A stretch of DNA of 64,000 bases from Stentor roeselii (Eukaryota; Ciliophora; Heterotrichea; Heterotrichida; Stentoridae). A program made the position numbers and the translations under genes. The number at the start of each line of letters is the position of its first letter. Positions within the stretch are counted from its first letter, which is position 1. The DNA lies in contig RSEH01000030.1 of NCBI GenBank assembly GCA_006503475.1, positions 1-64,000 of the forward strand. The letters run 5' to 3'. Shown here in pieces: positions 29,086 to 39,524 of the stretch. The notes below the pieces were generated by a model. It made no database searches and was not told the origin of the DNA. It worked only from the letters and a program-made list of their open reading frames with translations.

Positions 29086-30675
29086 CTACTTAAATCTTGG
29101 ATATCCTTGAGGTCCTGATGGAAATCCTGGAGAGCCTTCATATCCTGTAGGTCCTGATAGAAATCCTGGAGAGCTTTGATATCCTGGAGGCCCAAGTGGA
29201 AATCCTGGAGAGCCTTGATATCCTGAAGGTCCTGGTGGAGATCTTTGATATCCTGGAGGTTTTGTTGGAGGTCCTTGTGGAGAGCTTTGAAATCCTGGAG
29301 GTCCTGAAAGAAATCCTGGAGATCTTCGATATCCTGGAGGCTTTGCTGGAGGTCCTGGTGAACAGCTTTGATATCCTGGAGCCTTTCCTGGAGGGCCTGA
29401 TCGAAATACTGGAGAGCCTTGATATCCTGGAGGCTTTTCTGGAGATCCTGGTGGAGGACCGCCTAAAGGAGGAGGACCACTTATAGCAGGAGGACCGCCT
29501 AAAGAAGGAGGACCGCCTAAAGGAGGAGGACCGCCTAAAGGAGGAGGACCGCTTATAGGAGGAGGACCGCCTAAAAGAGGAGGACCGCCTAAAGGAGGAG
29601 GACCGCCTAAAGGAGGAGGACCGCCTAAAGGAGGAGGACCGCTTAAAGAAGGAGGACCGCTTAAAGAAGGAGGACCGCTTAAAGGAGGGGGACCGCCTAA
29701 AGGAGGAGGACCGCCTAAACAAGGAGGACCGCCTAAACAAGGAGGGCTTGGTGGAATTTCTGAAGGGCCTTGATATATTTGAGGAATACATGGAGGGCCT
29801 GGTGAAAATCCTGAAGGGACTTGAAATCCTGGAGGCATTCGTGGAAGTCCTGGTGGAATTTCTGAAGGCTCTGGTGAAAATCCTGGGAGGTTTTGATATC
29901 CTTGAGGTCGTGATTGAATTCCTGGATGGCCTGGTTGAATTTCTGGTGATTGTTGATACATTTTTGGAGGATCTGGTAGCATTTCTACTGTAAAAGGTAT
30001 TTTTGAAGACTGCCCTGATAGTGGCGGCCATTTTACCAATTCTCCTAGTAATGGTGGTCCTGCTATCCATTCTCCTAGCCACTCTCCTATTATTGGCCTT
30101 GGTAGTCCTCCTGGTGACGATCCTCTTCTTTGTCCTCCTATCAGATTATCTGATGTTTTTGGTGGCGGCCCTGGTAATGGCAGCTCTATTGACGGTCTTG
30201 GCAGTTCTTCAAATATTTTTGGTGGCGGTCCTGATATTAATATTTCACGTGGCATTACTGGTGCTACAGGGTCTCCAGTTCTTGAAAGTGAATCAATCTA
30301 AATATCTTATACTTTATAGATATCATTTGAGCCAATAACAATAGTCTTGCTCGGACAATATTGATCAATGCTCTGTTTGGCATTGATAGTATTCTTTAAT
30401 TTCTCAGTATTTTCGGCACTCTTTTTGAAATTTTCTTGCATTTCCCTCATAATAAATTGAATCTGATCAGTGAAAAATTGAATAACTTTTCTATCAAAAT
30501 TAGCAGGAGTGAATTCCTTTAAAGATTCTATATTTTTATTTAAAATTTTCAAACCTTTTATTGCTTCAGTCGAAGCTTTATTCAACTCTGAAATAATATC
30601 TTGAATGTCTTTTGTAATACTTTGAATGCAAGTTTTCAAGCGTTTTTTGATGAAATGGTAATGAAGGGCATTCAT
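29086..30675 (-). CDS. Coiled-coil plus Pro/Gly-rich repeat protein; B-box lost
   Basis: Two exons joined by removing the 15-nt intron at 30298-30312. The first ATG in the remaining frame is at 30675. Residues 1 to about 118 are helical coiled coil (KRLKTCIQSITKDIQDIISE) matching residues ~60-180 of the paralogue at 31165. The rest is Pro/Gly-rich: an N-terminal irregular part with GPPPK repeats, a run of about 18 GGPPxL hexapeptides (29454-29745) and a C-terminal part with repeated PPGYQ.SPGF units. The B-box zinc finger of the paralogue is missing: in-frame remnants stand upstream (30676-30763) but are cut by a 56-nt deletion. The product is extended and perhaps self-associating; whether it is still made is unsure. 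Confidence 0.65.
29454..29745 (-). repeat. 18-bp minisatellite coding GGPPxL
   Basis: About 16 tandem units of GGAGGACCGCCTAAAGGA type (plus strand) with variable sixth residues (Pro, Ser, Cys, Ala, Leu) and some Ser for the first Gly. It is in phase with the reading frame and has no spacers. Confidence 0.9.
30298..30312 (-). other. 15-nt intron in repeat-protein gene
   Basis: Minus-strand GTATAAGATATTTAG, phase 0. It brings TAA at its second codon if retained. Removal joins NDIYK to IDSLSRTG. Confidence 0.8.
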
Positions 30676-30763
30676 CTTATTTTTCGGAATGGATTCTATT
30701 GCATGGTTTTCTACTTCTAAATGATCATAAGCGTGATTTTTACAGAGATAGTTAACAAGACAT
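30676..30763 (-). pseudogene. Remnant of B-box zinc finger coding start
   Basis: Minus strand: TATAAAAATG, then TCTTGT, then TAA. After that, NYLCKNHAYDH and ENHAIESIPKNK are readable in the frame of the downstream exon and match the paralogue at 32517. Compared with it, 56 nt coding the Cys-rich core are gone, which also breaks the frame. Confidence 0.7.
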
Positions 30764-31164
30764 TTTTATATGGTGATTGAGTGGATTTTTATGGGGTTAA
30801 AGAAATATAGAGTTTATAACTTTTTTGACATATTTATATGTGTCTATATTTTTTCTTAAGATTAGTTGTATAAGAACTAAGGATTTTAAAATGAGAGATT
30901 TAATGTTTCAGATGGAAAGGCTTAAGAGATGAAATAATAGAATTTTTAAGTAATATTTATCATTATAATGGAAGTATAATTTATGGTATAATCACTAAGT
31001 ACATAGATTATACAAATTTTAAATTATCTTTGTGTCTTATTTCTAAAGGATTGAAGAGTTATTATTTAAATTTTAATTGAACATTTATTCAGATTTTATT
31101 GTGTTGATAATTTGGTAATTGTTTTACAAATTTATTATTTTTTGGAACACTATGGTTTCGTTAA
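30764..31164. other. Intergenic between the two repeat-protein genes
   Basis: AT-rich and G/T-leaning on the plus strand, with no open frame and no RNA gene. It holds the upstream side of the first copy and the downstream side of the second. Confidence 0.55.
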
Positions 31165-32517
31165 TTATTTTTTTTTATGGCCACCTAAACCAGGAGGACC
31201 GCCTAAACCAGGAGGACTACTTAAAGCAGGAGGACCACCCTTAACAGGAGGATACCTAAACCAGGGGGACTCTAAAGCAGGAGGACCACTTAAAGCATGA
31301 GGACCACCTAAAGCAGAAGGACCACCCTTAACAGGAGGACCACCTAAACCAGGAGGACCACCTAAACCAGGAGGACCGCCTAAACCAGGAGGACCGCCTA
31401 AACCAGGAGGACCACCTAAAGCAGGAGGACCACCTAAACCAGGAGGACCACCTAAACCAGGAGGACCACCCTTAACAGGAGGACCACCTAAACCAGGAGG
31501 ACCACCTAAACCAGGAGGACCACCTAAAGCAGGCGGACAGCCTAAAGCAGGAGGACCACCTAAAGCAGGAGGACCACCTAAAGCAGGAGGACCACCTAAA
31601 GCAGGCGGACAGCCTAAACCAGGAGGACCACCTAAAGCAGGAGGACCACCTAAAGCAGGAGGACCGCCTAAAGCAGGAGGACCGCCTAAAGCAGGAGGAC
31701 CGCCTAAAGCAGGAGGACCACCTAAACCAGGAGGACCGCCTAAAGCAGGAGGACCGCTAAAAGTAAGACTACTTAAACCAGGAAGACCACCTAAGCCAGG
31801 AGGACCACCTAAACCACGAGGACCACCTAAAGCAGGAGGACCACCTAAAGCAGGAGGACCGCTAAAAGTAAGACTACTTAAACCAGGAAGACCACCTAAA
31901 CCACAAGGACCACCTAAAGCAGGAGGACCACCTAAAGCAGGAGGACCACCTAAACAAGGAGGACTGCTTAAACCAGGAGGACCACCCGTAGAAGGAGATT
32001 CTTTTAACGCCTTCCCAATATTCTTATTACCCAAAACAATATTCTTACTGATTAGTTGTTCAGGATTCTGGTATTTATAATTTAAAGTTCTTTTAGTTTT
32101 CTCATTTCTCTCTGCACATGTATCAAAATTCTCTTTCATTTCTTTAATGATTAACTTCATCTGCTCAGTAAAAAACGAAACAATCTTTCTATCAAAATTA
32201 GCTGAAGTGAATTCTTTGATCGAGTCAATATTAGAGTTCAATATCTTCAAATTTTTTATTGTTTCAAATGAAGCTTTGTTTAATTCCGAGATAATTTCTT
32301 GAGTATCTTTGGAAATACTCTTGATACAAGTTTTTAGTTGTTCTTTGATGAATCGATAACTAATTGCAATCATTTTTTCTTTTGATATCGAGACTATCGC
32401 ATGATTTTCATCCTTTGTATGATTTAAAGCATGAGATTCGCAGAGATAATTGTCTTTTTTGCATTCTCTGCAGAGCATTTTAGCTTTTTGGTCACAGTTA
32501 GGGAACTTACAAGACAT
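31165..32517 (-). CDS. B-box zinc finger, coiled-coil, GGPPxL-repeat protein
   Basis: 450 aa from ATG at 32517-32515 in CTATAAATATG; a GTG four codons earlier is not needed. Residues 3-41 form a B-box-type zinc finger: C-x4-C-x7-C-x2-C-x6-C-x2-H-x3-H-x5-H. Residues about 45-165 are a coiled coil (KEQLKTCIKSISKDTQEIISE). From about 180 to the end there are roughly 45 GGPPxL hexapeptides, finishing GGHKKK. B-box plus coiled coil is the core of TRIM-type scaffolds, but no RING is present. The repeat resembles a polyproline/collagen-like fibre only loosely, since Gly is not at every third place. It is a tandem paralogue of the gene at 29086. Function unknown; a self-assembling scaffold is a guess. 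Confidence 0.8.
   Translation of the reverse strand: MSCKFPNCDQKAKMLCRECKKDNYLCESHALNHTKDENHAIVSISKEKMIAISYRFIKEQLKTCIKSISKDTQEIISELNKASFETIKNLKILNSNIDSIKEFTSANFDRKIVSFFTEQMKLIIKEMKENFDTCAERNEKTKRTLNYKYQNPEQLISKNIVLGNKNIGKALKESPSTGGPPGLSSPPCLGGPPALGGPPALGGPCGLGGLPGLSSLTFSGPPALGGPPALGGPRGLGGPPGLGGLPGLSSLTFSGPPALGGPPGLGGPPALGGPPALGGPPALGGPPALGGPPALGGPPGLGCPPALGGPPALGGPPALGGPPALGCPPALGGPPGLGGPPGLGGPPVKGGPPGLGGPPGLGGPPALGGPPGLGGPPGLGGPPGLGGPPGLGGPPVKGGPSALGGPHALSGPPALESPWFRYPPVKGGPPALSSPPGLGGPPGLGGHKKK
31185..31994 (-). repeat. 18-bp minisatellite, about 45 units
   Basis: Tandem GGAGGACCACCTAAAGCA-type units in frame with the B-box gene. Variants Ala/Gly/Val at the fifth residue and 36- to 100-bp higher-order blocks (for example the duplicated stretch around 31,740-31,890) show repeated slippage or unequal exchange. 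Confidence 0.92.
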
Positions 32518-33777
32518 ATTTATAGCCACATTTGGATTGATCGGAATTTGCTTTGCTTAATCAAGTTTAGTCTTAGGATTATGAGGATTTTATCACTGAG
32601 TTGGAAGATTATTGTTAAACTTGTATTTCGGGATTTATTTTTATGTGTCTATATTTTAATTTTCTATATTTTTCAATATGTCTGGATTAGAATTTTAAAC
32701 TTGAACTTTGGTAAAAATTTTAATGAAAATAGGTGATGAACTTACCAACTATTTCATCTGAAGTAAAGATATGATTTAATCTGTCAAGTGCATGTAAACT
32801 CCCCTTAAGCAGACATAAATTTCTTATATTTATTAATTCTGTCTCAGACATCGATTTATATAATTTCAATAAAGTCTTGTTTAAACTCTAACATCAAGAT
32901 TCAGATAAAAATACTTTTATTCGTAATTATTAAGGAAATATTTCTTTAAGTTATACAAATATTTGACTTAAATAAAAGAATTTTAGATTTTTATAATAAT
33001 TTCATCAACATATGCACAGAATATTTTAAATTTATTTCTAAACTTGTTGAATTGATTCAGATCAATAATATTCACTAGGATTTTATAATGATTTTCACTT
33101 CAATAATGTATTGAACTTTAAACATGACAAAAATTCTCTTATTTTTATTCGATTGCTTATCGTCAAATTAAATTACTTGAAAACTATTCTTATCTTCGGT
33201 TTCATGATTTTTTTGATAGAAATGAATTGAATACTATCGTCAGGATTTCTTTCTGAGAGAAATTTTGAATATAGTGACTTTCTGATCTAAAAGGTAAAAT
33301 TCTAATTTTTTATGTAGTGCAATCTGGATAATATTCACTTTTCATATCAAATGGTTTTCTTCAGGTTTTCCTTTTGATTCCGAATATTGACCTTCATGAT
33401 TCTCTAAGGATAACTAATTTCTCTTAAAGTCAAGATAGGTAGACAATATTTCTCTTATAATCCCTGAAATGCTTATCTAGAGGTTTTACTTACTGATTAA
33501 ATTCTCTCCATAGATTTCCTATCTAATGCTATCATTCTAATTACTCTCCTGAACATCAACTAAACTCCTCCTAATCAAGAAAATTTATCCTTAAAGTACC
33601 TTTTCCTCTACTGCAGATCTTCCCAGAAACCTTCTTCAAAATCCACATAAATCAAAAATCGTATTTCTCTTACAAAATTTTCCAATTCTTTAAAAACCAA
33701 CTTTACTCCTCTTCGAAATTTAAACTCTATGTAAATTCAGTCTTTCTTATACAAATGATTTAAATCTTCGTGATTTA
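32518..33777. other. Intergenic, no gene seen
   Basis: About 1.26 kb, AT-rich. The first ~200 bp are G/T-rich (upstream of the minus-strand gene). The last ~250 bp are C/T/A-rich, as before other plus-strand genes. No RNA gene or open frame of interest. Confidence 0.6.
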
Positions 33778-36700
33778 ATGGTTGTAATAATGTTGGCTTT
33801 TATGCTCATAGAACTAGTCTTGGGGGATCAGATAGTTCTTTTTAACAAGAGACATCACATGGTTACTTTTCAACCAAATAATCAAGATGCTTTAGTCTTT
33901 GTGATGAGTGTGAAGGACTTTATTATTGGCGATGTTCAAACTATTTATGAATTGGATAAAAGAGAAAGTAATGGAAGCTCAGCAATCTTGATGACTGGGT
34001 TAGATTCGATTCCGAATGACTTGGAATATGAAGAAAAATATGATATTTATCCTGGTGGAGAAGGGGGTCTATATTTTAGTTTCATTCGTAAATCAGATAT
34101 TTATCTCGTCTTTATGAGTGAGTACTCTTGCAGATTAAAAATCACTGTTACAGTAACAGAGAGAACTGTTCAATTGATTGAAAATAAGCCAATAAAAATT
34201 ATCGGTAATGGTCCTTCTACTATTCTTTATTCATTTGATGTCAAGGACTCAAACTTAGACTATCTTTCAATTTGCCTTACAAATAAAACTTACGAGGTTC
34301 TGATGTACATAACAAAAGACCTTGATGAGTTACCGAATCAGGATAATACAGAGCCAGTATTGAAAACTTGGAGTGGAAATGCTGAGTACAGAACTACAGA
34401 TGTCAAGATAGGGTCGAAATTTTTGGTATTTGTTGATCTTTTACGAGGTGATAATCAAGAGTATTGGGAAGCATTGTTTTATATTATGCTAAAGACTTCT
34501 AGTGCAGAGTTTAAACAACTTGAATTGGGAAAAATGCAAAATAGCATGATTACAAATGGTGAAGGTTCTGAATCTTATTTTTTTGAAATAGAATCTGATG
34601 AGGAAATCGCTGAAATTAACTTCGAAACATTTAATGGAAATGGATATATTTTAATTAGTCATTTAGAAAGTGTTTCTGATGAGAACTATGATTTTGCATC
34701 TGCATATCATCTGAATGTCACGATTATTATTAACCCAGAGGATAGATTAAAATTAGGAAAGACTACAGGAAAGTATTTTATTAGAGTCTTTGGGTCTGGA
34801 ATATTCTTTTATAGTCTTCTTTATACAAACTTAAAATCAAAATATCATCAAATTGTGATAAATTATCCTGAAAAAGGTGTGGCATACGAAAATCAAATCA
34901 TCTATTTCATATTTGAATCCTTAAAAATTGAATCAAAAATTAACGTTTTCCTTGAAGTTTTGTCTGGAAACTCAGATTTATATGCAAAAGTCTGTAAAAA
35001 CGACATACTGAATTGTGAATTTTCAGAAAATGAAATCGAGAATCCGATAGATATCTATTCTTCCTTATTAAAAGAAGGAAATGAATATATCGAAATTTCT
35101 AATTACCCTAAAAATTGCTACGAACCTTCTAAATGTTTTTACATAATTGGAGTACTAGGAAAGTCTGAAAAATCACATTTCCAGATCGATTTAACTTCAA
35201 CAACAGATCAGTTAAAATTATCACCCCAACACCCTGTAAATTTAAAAACAAACGGTAAAATAAATTTTATAATCAGCGATTTTTCTACAAATAAAGTCAC
35301 TCTTGAAGTGACTGCATTAGAAAAAGAAGTTCCAATGTATGCACAATCAGAATATTACATAATAAAAGGTGGAACACAATTTAAATGGATTTATGATTCA
35401 CATTCATTCAATTGGACTAGAGGTGTAGATTTTCCATCAGTTAAAGGAAAATATACCTTATACATTGAATCTTACCACACCATTGTTGAAGGATACTGGT
35501 TTTCAGTTACTGCTAAGATAGAAAGGATAACTCATGGTGAAATTACTAAAATTTATTCAAATACTCCAATTCAAGATCTAGTTTATAATACATCTGACCA
35601 ATACTATAAAATTTACTCTTTTTCTGTTTATTTTAATGAATCAGAAATTTTCATAAAAGTGACACCGATTTTTGGTAAGGTTAAATTTTCTTTAGCTAAA
35701 ACATCTGAAAAATTTAAAGAAAAAATTGATATAAAGGACTATGATTGGATTGTTCCTAAGTTTGATTATGTAAATGATTCTCTTGTTTTTTATATAAAAT
35801 CTGGTGATCCTTTATATGAATATAATACAAGGATTTTAATACTTGTTGAGGGTGAGGAATTTATTTTTGATAAGTCTTCGGTTTACTCTATTGAATGTTC
35901 TGAAAAAGGGGAATTTCTTATGTATCGAAATCAAGGAATTAATCAAACTGTGGGCTCTGATGGAACTATGATATTAAAGTACCCCTTATACTATAAACAT
36001 AGAGATATTTTCTTTTCAATAGAATACAGCGAGAATATCGAACTAACATATATTTCAGTTATTAACGGTAGTGAAGTATGTTCTTATTCTCCGACAATTA
36101 TTGTTTACTGGGAATGTTACAAAGACATGTGCCAAAATTTAATTGATAATAATAAGAAAGTCGACCATACTGACTGCTACTTATATTTTTATTTAAATTT
36201 TCAAGTAAAAAACTACCCAGGATCTATTTACACGATGCTGACTGATATCAGATTTTCTCCAGTTAAGGTAAAATTAAATACATTTATAAAAAAAGGTAAG
36301 GATAAGCCGGGATTTTATTATTGTTATATTTCTGCTAGGAATGACTTGATTATATCCTTCAAAGGTATTTGGAATGAGCTGCGCTTGCATGTTAGAATTC
36401 AAGACAGGAATAAAACTCAAAACTTTGAACGTCCTGAGAATAGTCTTGATGATCATGAAGGAAGTGAATCAGAGATGTACTTTAAAAGTAAAGAAATCAA
36501 AAATAGTTGCCCTTCAGGTAATTGTACCTTTCTACTATTTATTCGGTGTATTGGAACCGAAATGTGTCCAACAGGTTTTGAACTGATTCAGAAAAATGAT
36601 GATAACGAAGGTAAACATCTCAAAATAGTATTATGGGTTCTAGCAAGCATTTTTTTTATAATTATCACTTTAATTATTTACTGTTGTAAAAGAAGAATAT

Positions 36701-36789
36701 CTTCAAAATTTCGTTGGCAAAATCTTGACGGCAAAAATGATATTGTTCCTGAATCGAAAATAGAAATGCGGCAATTTGATATAAAATAG
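33778..36789 (+). CDS. Type I membrane protein with PPC-like extracellular modules, 1003 aa
   Basis: ATG at 33778. Residues 1-16 form a signal peptide (MVVIMLAFMLIELVLG). The ectodomain of about 940 residues has repeated beta-sandwich-like units resembling the bacterial pre-peptidase C-terminal (PPC) fold. The motif LEVLSGNSDLYAKVCKND near residue 395 matches SGNPDLYAKICK in the larger paralogue at 51046, and LGKTTGKYFIRVFG matches LGKPTGKYYIGVFG. Several N-glycosylation sites and Cys pairs are present. A TM helix lies near residues 945-967 (IVLWVLASIFFIIITLIIYCC), then a short basic tail of about 35 residues. The signal sequence, ectodomain and tail suggest a surface or vacuolar glycoprotein, perhaps adhesion or receptor; no enzyme domain is seen. 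Sequence is more AT-rich and diverged than the paralogue. Confidence 0.8.
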   Translation: MVVIMLAFMLIELVLGDQIVLFNKRHHMVTFQPNNQDALVFVMSVKDFIIGDVQTIYELDKRESNGSSAILMTGLDSIPNDLEYEEKYDIYPGGEGGLYFSFIRKSDIYLVFMSEYSCRLKITVTVTERTVQLIENKPIKIIGNGPSTILYSFDVKDSNLDYLSICLTNKTYEVLMYITKDLDELPNQDNTEPVLKTWSGNAEYRTTDVKIGSKFLVFVDLLRGDNQEYWEALFYIMLKTSSAEFKQLELGKMQNSMITNGEGSESYFFEIESDEEIAEINFETFNGNGYILISHLESVSDENYDFASAYHLNVTIIINPEDRLKLGKTTGKYFIRVFGSGIFFYSLLYTNLKSKYHQIVINYPEKGVAYENQIIYFIFESLKIESKINVFLEVLSGNSDLYAKVCKNDILNCEFSENEIENPIDIYSSLLKEGNEYIEISNYPKNCYEPSKCFYIIGVLGKSEKSHFQIDLTSTTDQLKLSPQHPVNLKTNGKINFIISDFSTNKVTLEVTALEKEVPMYAQSEYYIIKGGTQFKWIYDSHSFNWTRGVDFPSVKGKYTLYIESYHTIVEGYWFSVTAKIERITHGEITKIYSNTPIQDLVYNTSDQYYKIYSFSVYFNESEIFIKVTPIFGKVKFSLAKTSEKFKEKIDIKDYDWIVPKFDYVNDSLVFYIKSGDPLYEYNTRILILVEGEEFIFDKSSVYSIECSEKGEFLMYRNQGINQTVGSDGTMILKYPLYYKHRDIFFSIEYSENIELTYISVINGSEVCSYSPTIIVYWECYKDMCQNLIDNNKKVDHTDCYLYFYLNFQVKNYPGSIYTMLTDIRFSPVKVKLNTFIKKGKDKPGFYYCYISARNDLIISFKGIWNELRLHVRIQDRNKTQNFERPENSLDDHEGSESEMYFKSKEIKNSCPSGNCTFLLFIRCIGTEMCPTGFELIQKNDDNEGKHLKIVLWVLASIFFIIITLIIYCCKRRISSKFRWQNLDGKNDIVPESKIEMRQFDIK

Positions 36790-38038
36790 ATGATATCAAA
36801 GTTAATTAGAATAGGAAAATTTAGTAATTTAGTTTTATCATGAAAATTGGGTAAGGTGATTTAAGGATAATAAAATATTAAATGATATAGTACATAATTT
36901 TCTTTAAAAGTATTGAACTATAGGATTTGCATTAGCAATGAAACGATTGATGAGAAGGAAGTAGCTGGGTTTATATCAGATGAACTTTATAAATAGATGT
37001 TGATCTTATGAACGATAAGGTGAAATAAGAGATACTTTGGCTTTTAAAAGAATCAGGCCATGACTCACATACTTTACAATTTTTTTGATTGTTATTATCG
37101 AGATTAACAAACTTTCTCATATTTTGGTAACCTTGGAAGGATAGTTGTAAAGATATATCAATTAAATATCTAAATAAATGTTTTATGTTAATCTGATAAC
37201 TTGTGGGAAAATGTATGAAGGGACTTAAAAGCTTTCAATATAGTGATGCTTATGATTTAAATAGATTAAATAAAGATCATAACCTTTCTGCGAATATTCT
37301 GACATTTGATGCAAATTTAGTAATTGAAATAGATTTTTAAATATGTTGAGTCCTATGCGAAAAATTTTTGCTGAATTGGAAATCTTCTGATTTTATTATA
37401 AATAGTGGAATAAAATATTTGAAGTATTCATTACTTGATATTATTTTGATAATCTTCAAGGCTAGTATTAATTAGATAATATTACCAAAAACTTTAGATT
37501 AAAAGAGAACTTGTTTTATTTAGGTCCTTATAGAGAAAAGTATCAATTCTGTCATCTTTAATTAGTTATTTTGAAAATTTGAATCAAATAGTTAGAGTAT
37601 TATGTAATTACTTGGAAAATGGTAATTATTATTATACTAATTTTTTAAGAATCAATTTTTGCATTCTAAATACAACTTATGTCACTAATATTTAAATAAA
37701 TCGATAAAATTTTTGCTTCAAATCTTGAATATTTTTAAAGACCTAAACCAATGACTCTAATACTCATTTTAAATTTCTAAGGGCTAAAACTTTCTAAATT
37801 ATAAGCAATCTCTCAAAAATCAATTTAGAAAAAACACTACTTATGTAATCCATTCAAAAACACTCAAATAAAAAATTTTCAACCAGAATAAATCTCTTCT
37901 TAAATCATCTAAAACTCTTCTCATAAATTCTAATCTTTCCACCTCTATCTAGTCTTTCATTCATTCATCCTATTCAAAACTATTAAATGTCTACAATTCC
38001 ATTTTCTTCATTTCCCCATTTTCTGATCATGTCTATAA
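36790..38038. other. Intergenic, no gene seen
   Basis: About 1.25 kb, very AT-rich; G/T-leaning in the first half and A/C/T-leaning in the last 300 bp. It ends with the conserved RRM 5' flank. Confidence 0.6.
37981..38038 (+). promoter_or_regulatory. Conserved 5' flank of RRM gene, copy 2
   Basis: Matches 24931-24985 almost base for base (ATTAAATGTCTACAATTCC to GTCTATAA next to ATG). It lies 13 kb from the other copy, so the duplicated unit included upstream DNA. Confidence 0.5.
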
Positions 38039-38641
38039 ATGCAAAGGGCTGTTTATACCAGAGGCTTTCCAGAAACATTCACCAAAGAAAATCTCTCTGA
38101 GGTTTTCAATGCTTTCGGAAAAGTAAGAAAAATCAAGTTGGTATCAGAAGAAAAAAAATTATATGCTATCATATTTTTTTACTTTAAGGCTGATGCTAAA
38201 AAGGCAATTGAAAACTTGCATAAGAAGACTATTGATGGGATCACGTGGTATGCAAATTTCCGTGAGAAACTAGATGATTATGATGGAAGAAAAAGGAATC
38301 GTATTTCTCAAGAAAGGGGCGCCAGTATTATTTTAAGAGACTTTCCTGAAAGCTTTACGGAAATAACTGCAAGGGAGATCTTTTCAAAACATGGAGTAAT
38401 CAAAAATTTGGCTATCAAACCTCCTTATTGCTATATAACCTTTGAAACAAAAGAACAAGCTGAAGAGGCCATTAGAAATGAAAAATTGTTAATTTTTGAA
38501 GGTAAAAGAGTATTTGTTGCAATTCAAAAAGACAAAGACTCACTAGCTAGAATGATCCAAAACAAGAAAAGTAATAAGTCTTACCAAAAGATAAACAATC
38601 AAAGATACTATTATAATGGCTATTCTGATTCCGATCTATAG
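38039..38641 (+). CDS. Two-RRM RNA-binding protein, subfamily A
   Basis: 200 aa, ATG at 38039 in CTATAAATG. RRM1 is at about 4-76 (AVYTRGFPETFTKENLSEVF, KLYAIIFFYF) and RRM2 at about 94-166 (SIILRDFPESFTEITAREIF, YCYITFET). The tail has Asn/Lys/Tyr. It is the closest relative of the gene at 24986, including 55 bp of upstream DNA, although 13 kb and eight other coding or decayed units lie between them. A decayed subfamily-B copy follows 0.3 kb downstream. As in its relatives, RNP1 lacks the normal Gly (KKLYAI), while the flanking aromatic residues are mostly kept, so RNA binding is likely but altered. Confidence 0.85.
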   Translation: MQRAVYTRGFPETFTKENLSEVFNAFGKVRKIKLVSEEKKLYAIIFFYFKADAKKAIENLHKKTIDGITWYANFREKLDDYDGRKRNRISQERGASIILRDFPESFTEITAREIFSKHGVIKNLAIKPPYCYITFETKEQAEEAIRNEKLLIFEGKRVFVAIQKDKDSLARMIQNKKSNKSYQKINNQRYYYNGYSDSDL

Positions 38642-38928
38642 ATAAATAATTAACTATTCAAAGTTAATTTCATAAGACTTTTTATCTTATAATCATTATT
38701 ATTCCCAAATCAAAAAACAATTGATTAGGTTTTTCTTCATAAGACCTATAACACTAATCAATAACTTTTCAAACTTTTGATTATTACTTAAGCTCTTCAT
38801 CTGTTTATTAAACTTCAACCTAACCAAATAATCACCTTAAAATAATTTTTTTTTCAATCTAATCCTTTCGATCTTCTCTCATTATCGAGAAAATCACTTT
38901 CATCATTTCCTATGAACTAGGTGTATAA
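38642..38928. other. Intergenic, no gene seen
   Basis: 287 bp, AT-rich and C-leaning, just upstream of a decayed RRM gene. Confidence 0.5.
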
Positions 38929-39412
38929 ATATCAAGTATTTATGCAAGAAGATTTCAATTTTGCCAAGTTCACTATAGAAGAGGCAATAAGCGTAGTGAA
39001 GACTAAAAAAATCAAATTATACCAGATGATCACAAATTATACTCCGTAATCCGACACTATAACATAGCAATTCTGAAAACGAAACAATAACTCACTATGA
39101 ACAGATCAATAACAGAAATGATACTTTTCAATACTGAAAACCTTTAGGACTGGAGATTGATTCAGCAAAGCGAAATTGTTTTTTTAAAAAAAGAAAAGAT
39201 TTTTATATTTAAGGGACATTTTTGAAATATTAACTCAGGATAAAATTTAGACAATCTTCTCGAATTGCTGGAAAATCCAAAATATTTTTGGAAAATTTTC
39301 ATCATTTTATGATATTTTGATGATCCACCTGTTGTGTTTAAGGCTGGGAAGGAAAAGTATTTGATTTTTAAGGGAAAAAATTATTGATAATACGATTAGG
39401 AAGAGAGAAGGA
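38929..39412 (+). pseudogene. Decayed two-RRM gene, subfamily B
   Basis: Collinear with the gene at 26860. The start region TATAAATATCAAG matches TATAATGTCAAA with the start codon lost. GATCACAAATTATACTCCG then matches the DHKLYA codons, and a TATATTTAAGGGAC stretch matches LYLRD of RRM2. The end (GATTTTTAAGGGAAAAA) matches VFEGKR. Several frame breaks and stops; not a working gene. Confidence 0.75.
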
Positions 39413-39524
39413 TTTTGAATGCATCAAAAAACTATTTATCTAGATCCATATCATCCAAAGTTGATTCATCCAAACCTCTAAAAAAATCCTAAAAAACCTC
39501 ATCCAACCTCCAAAGCCATTAAAA

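Noticed and set aside
29138-30082. Long minus-strand frame of Arg/Ser-rich repeats overlapping the GGPPxL gene
   Set aside because: It is the shifted reading of the same 18-bp repeat; the GGPPxL frame joins the coiled-coil exon through a good intron and matches the paralogue.
29454-31994. CRISPR-like array
   Set aside because: Units are contiguous 18-mers without spacers, in a eukaryotic coding frame.
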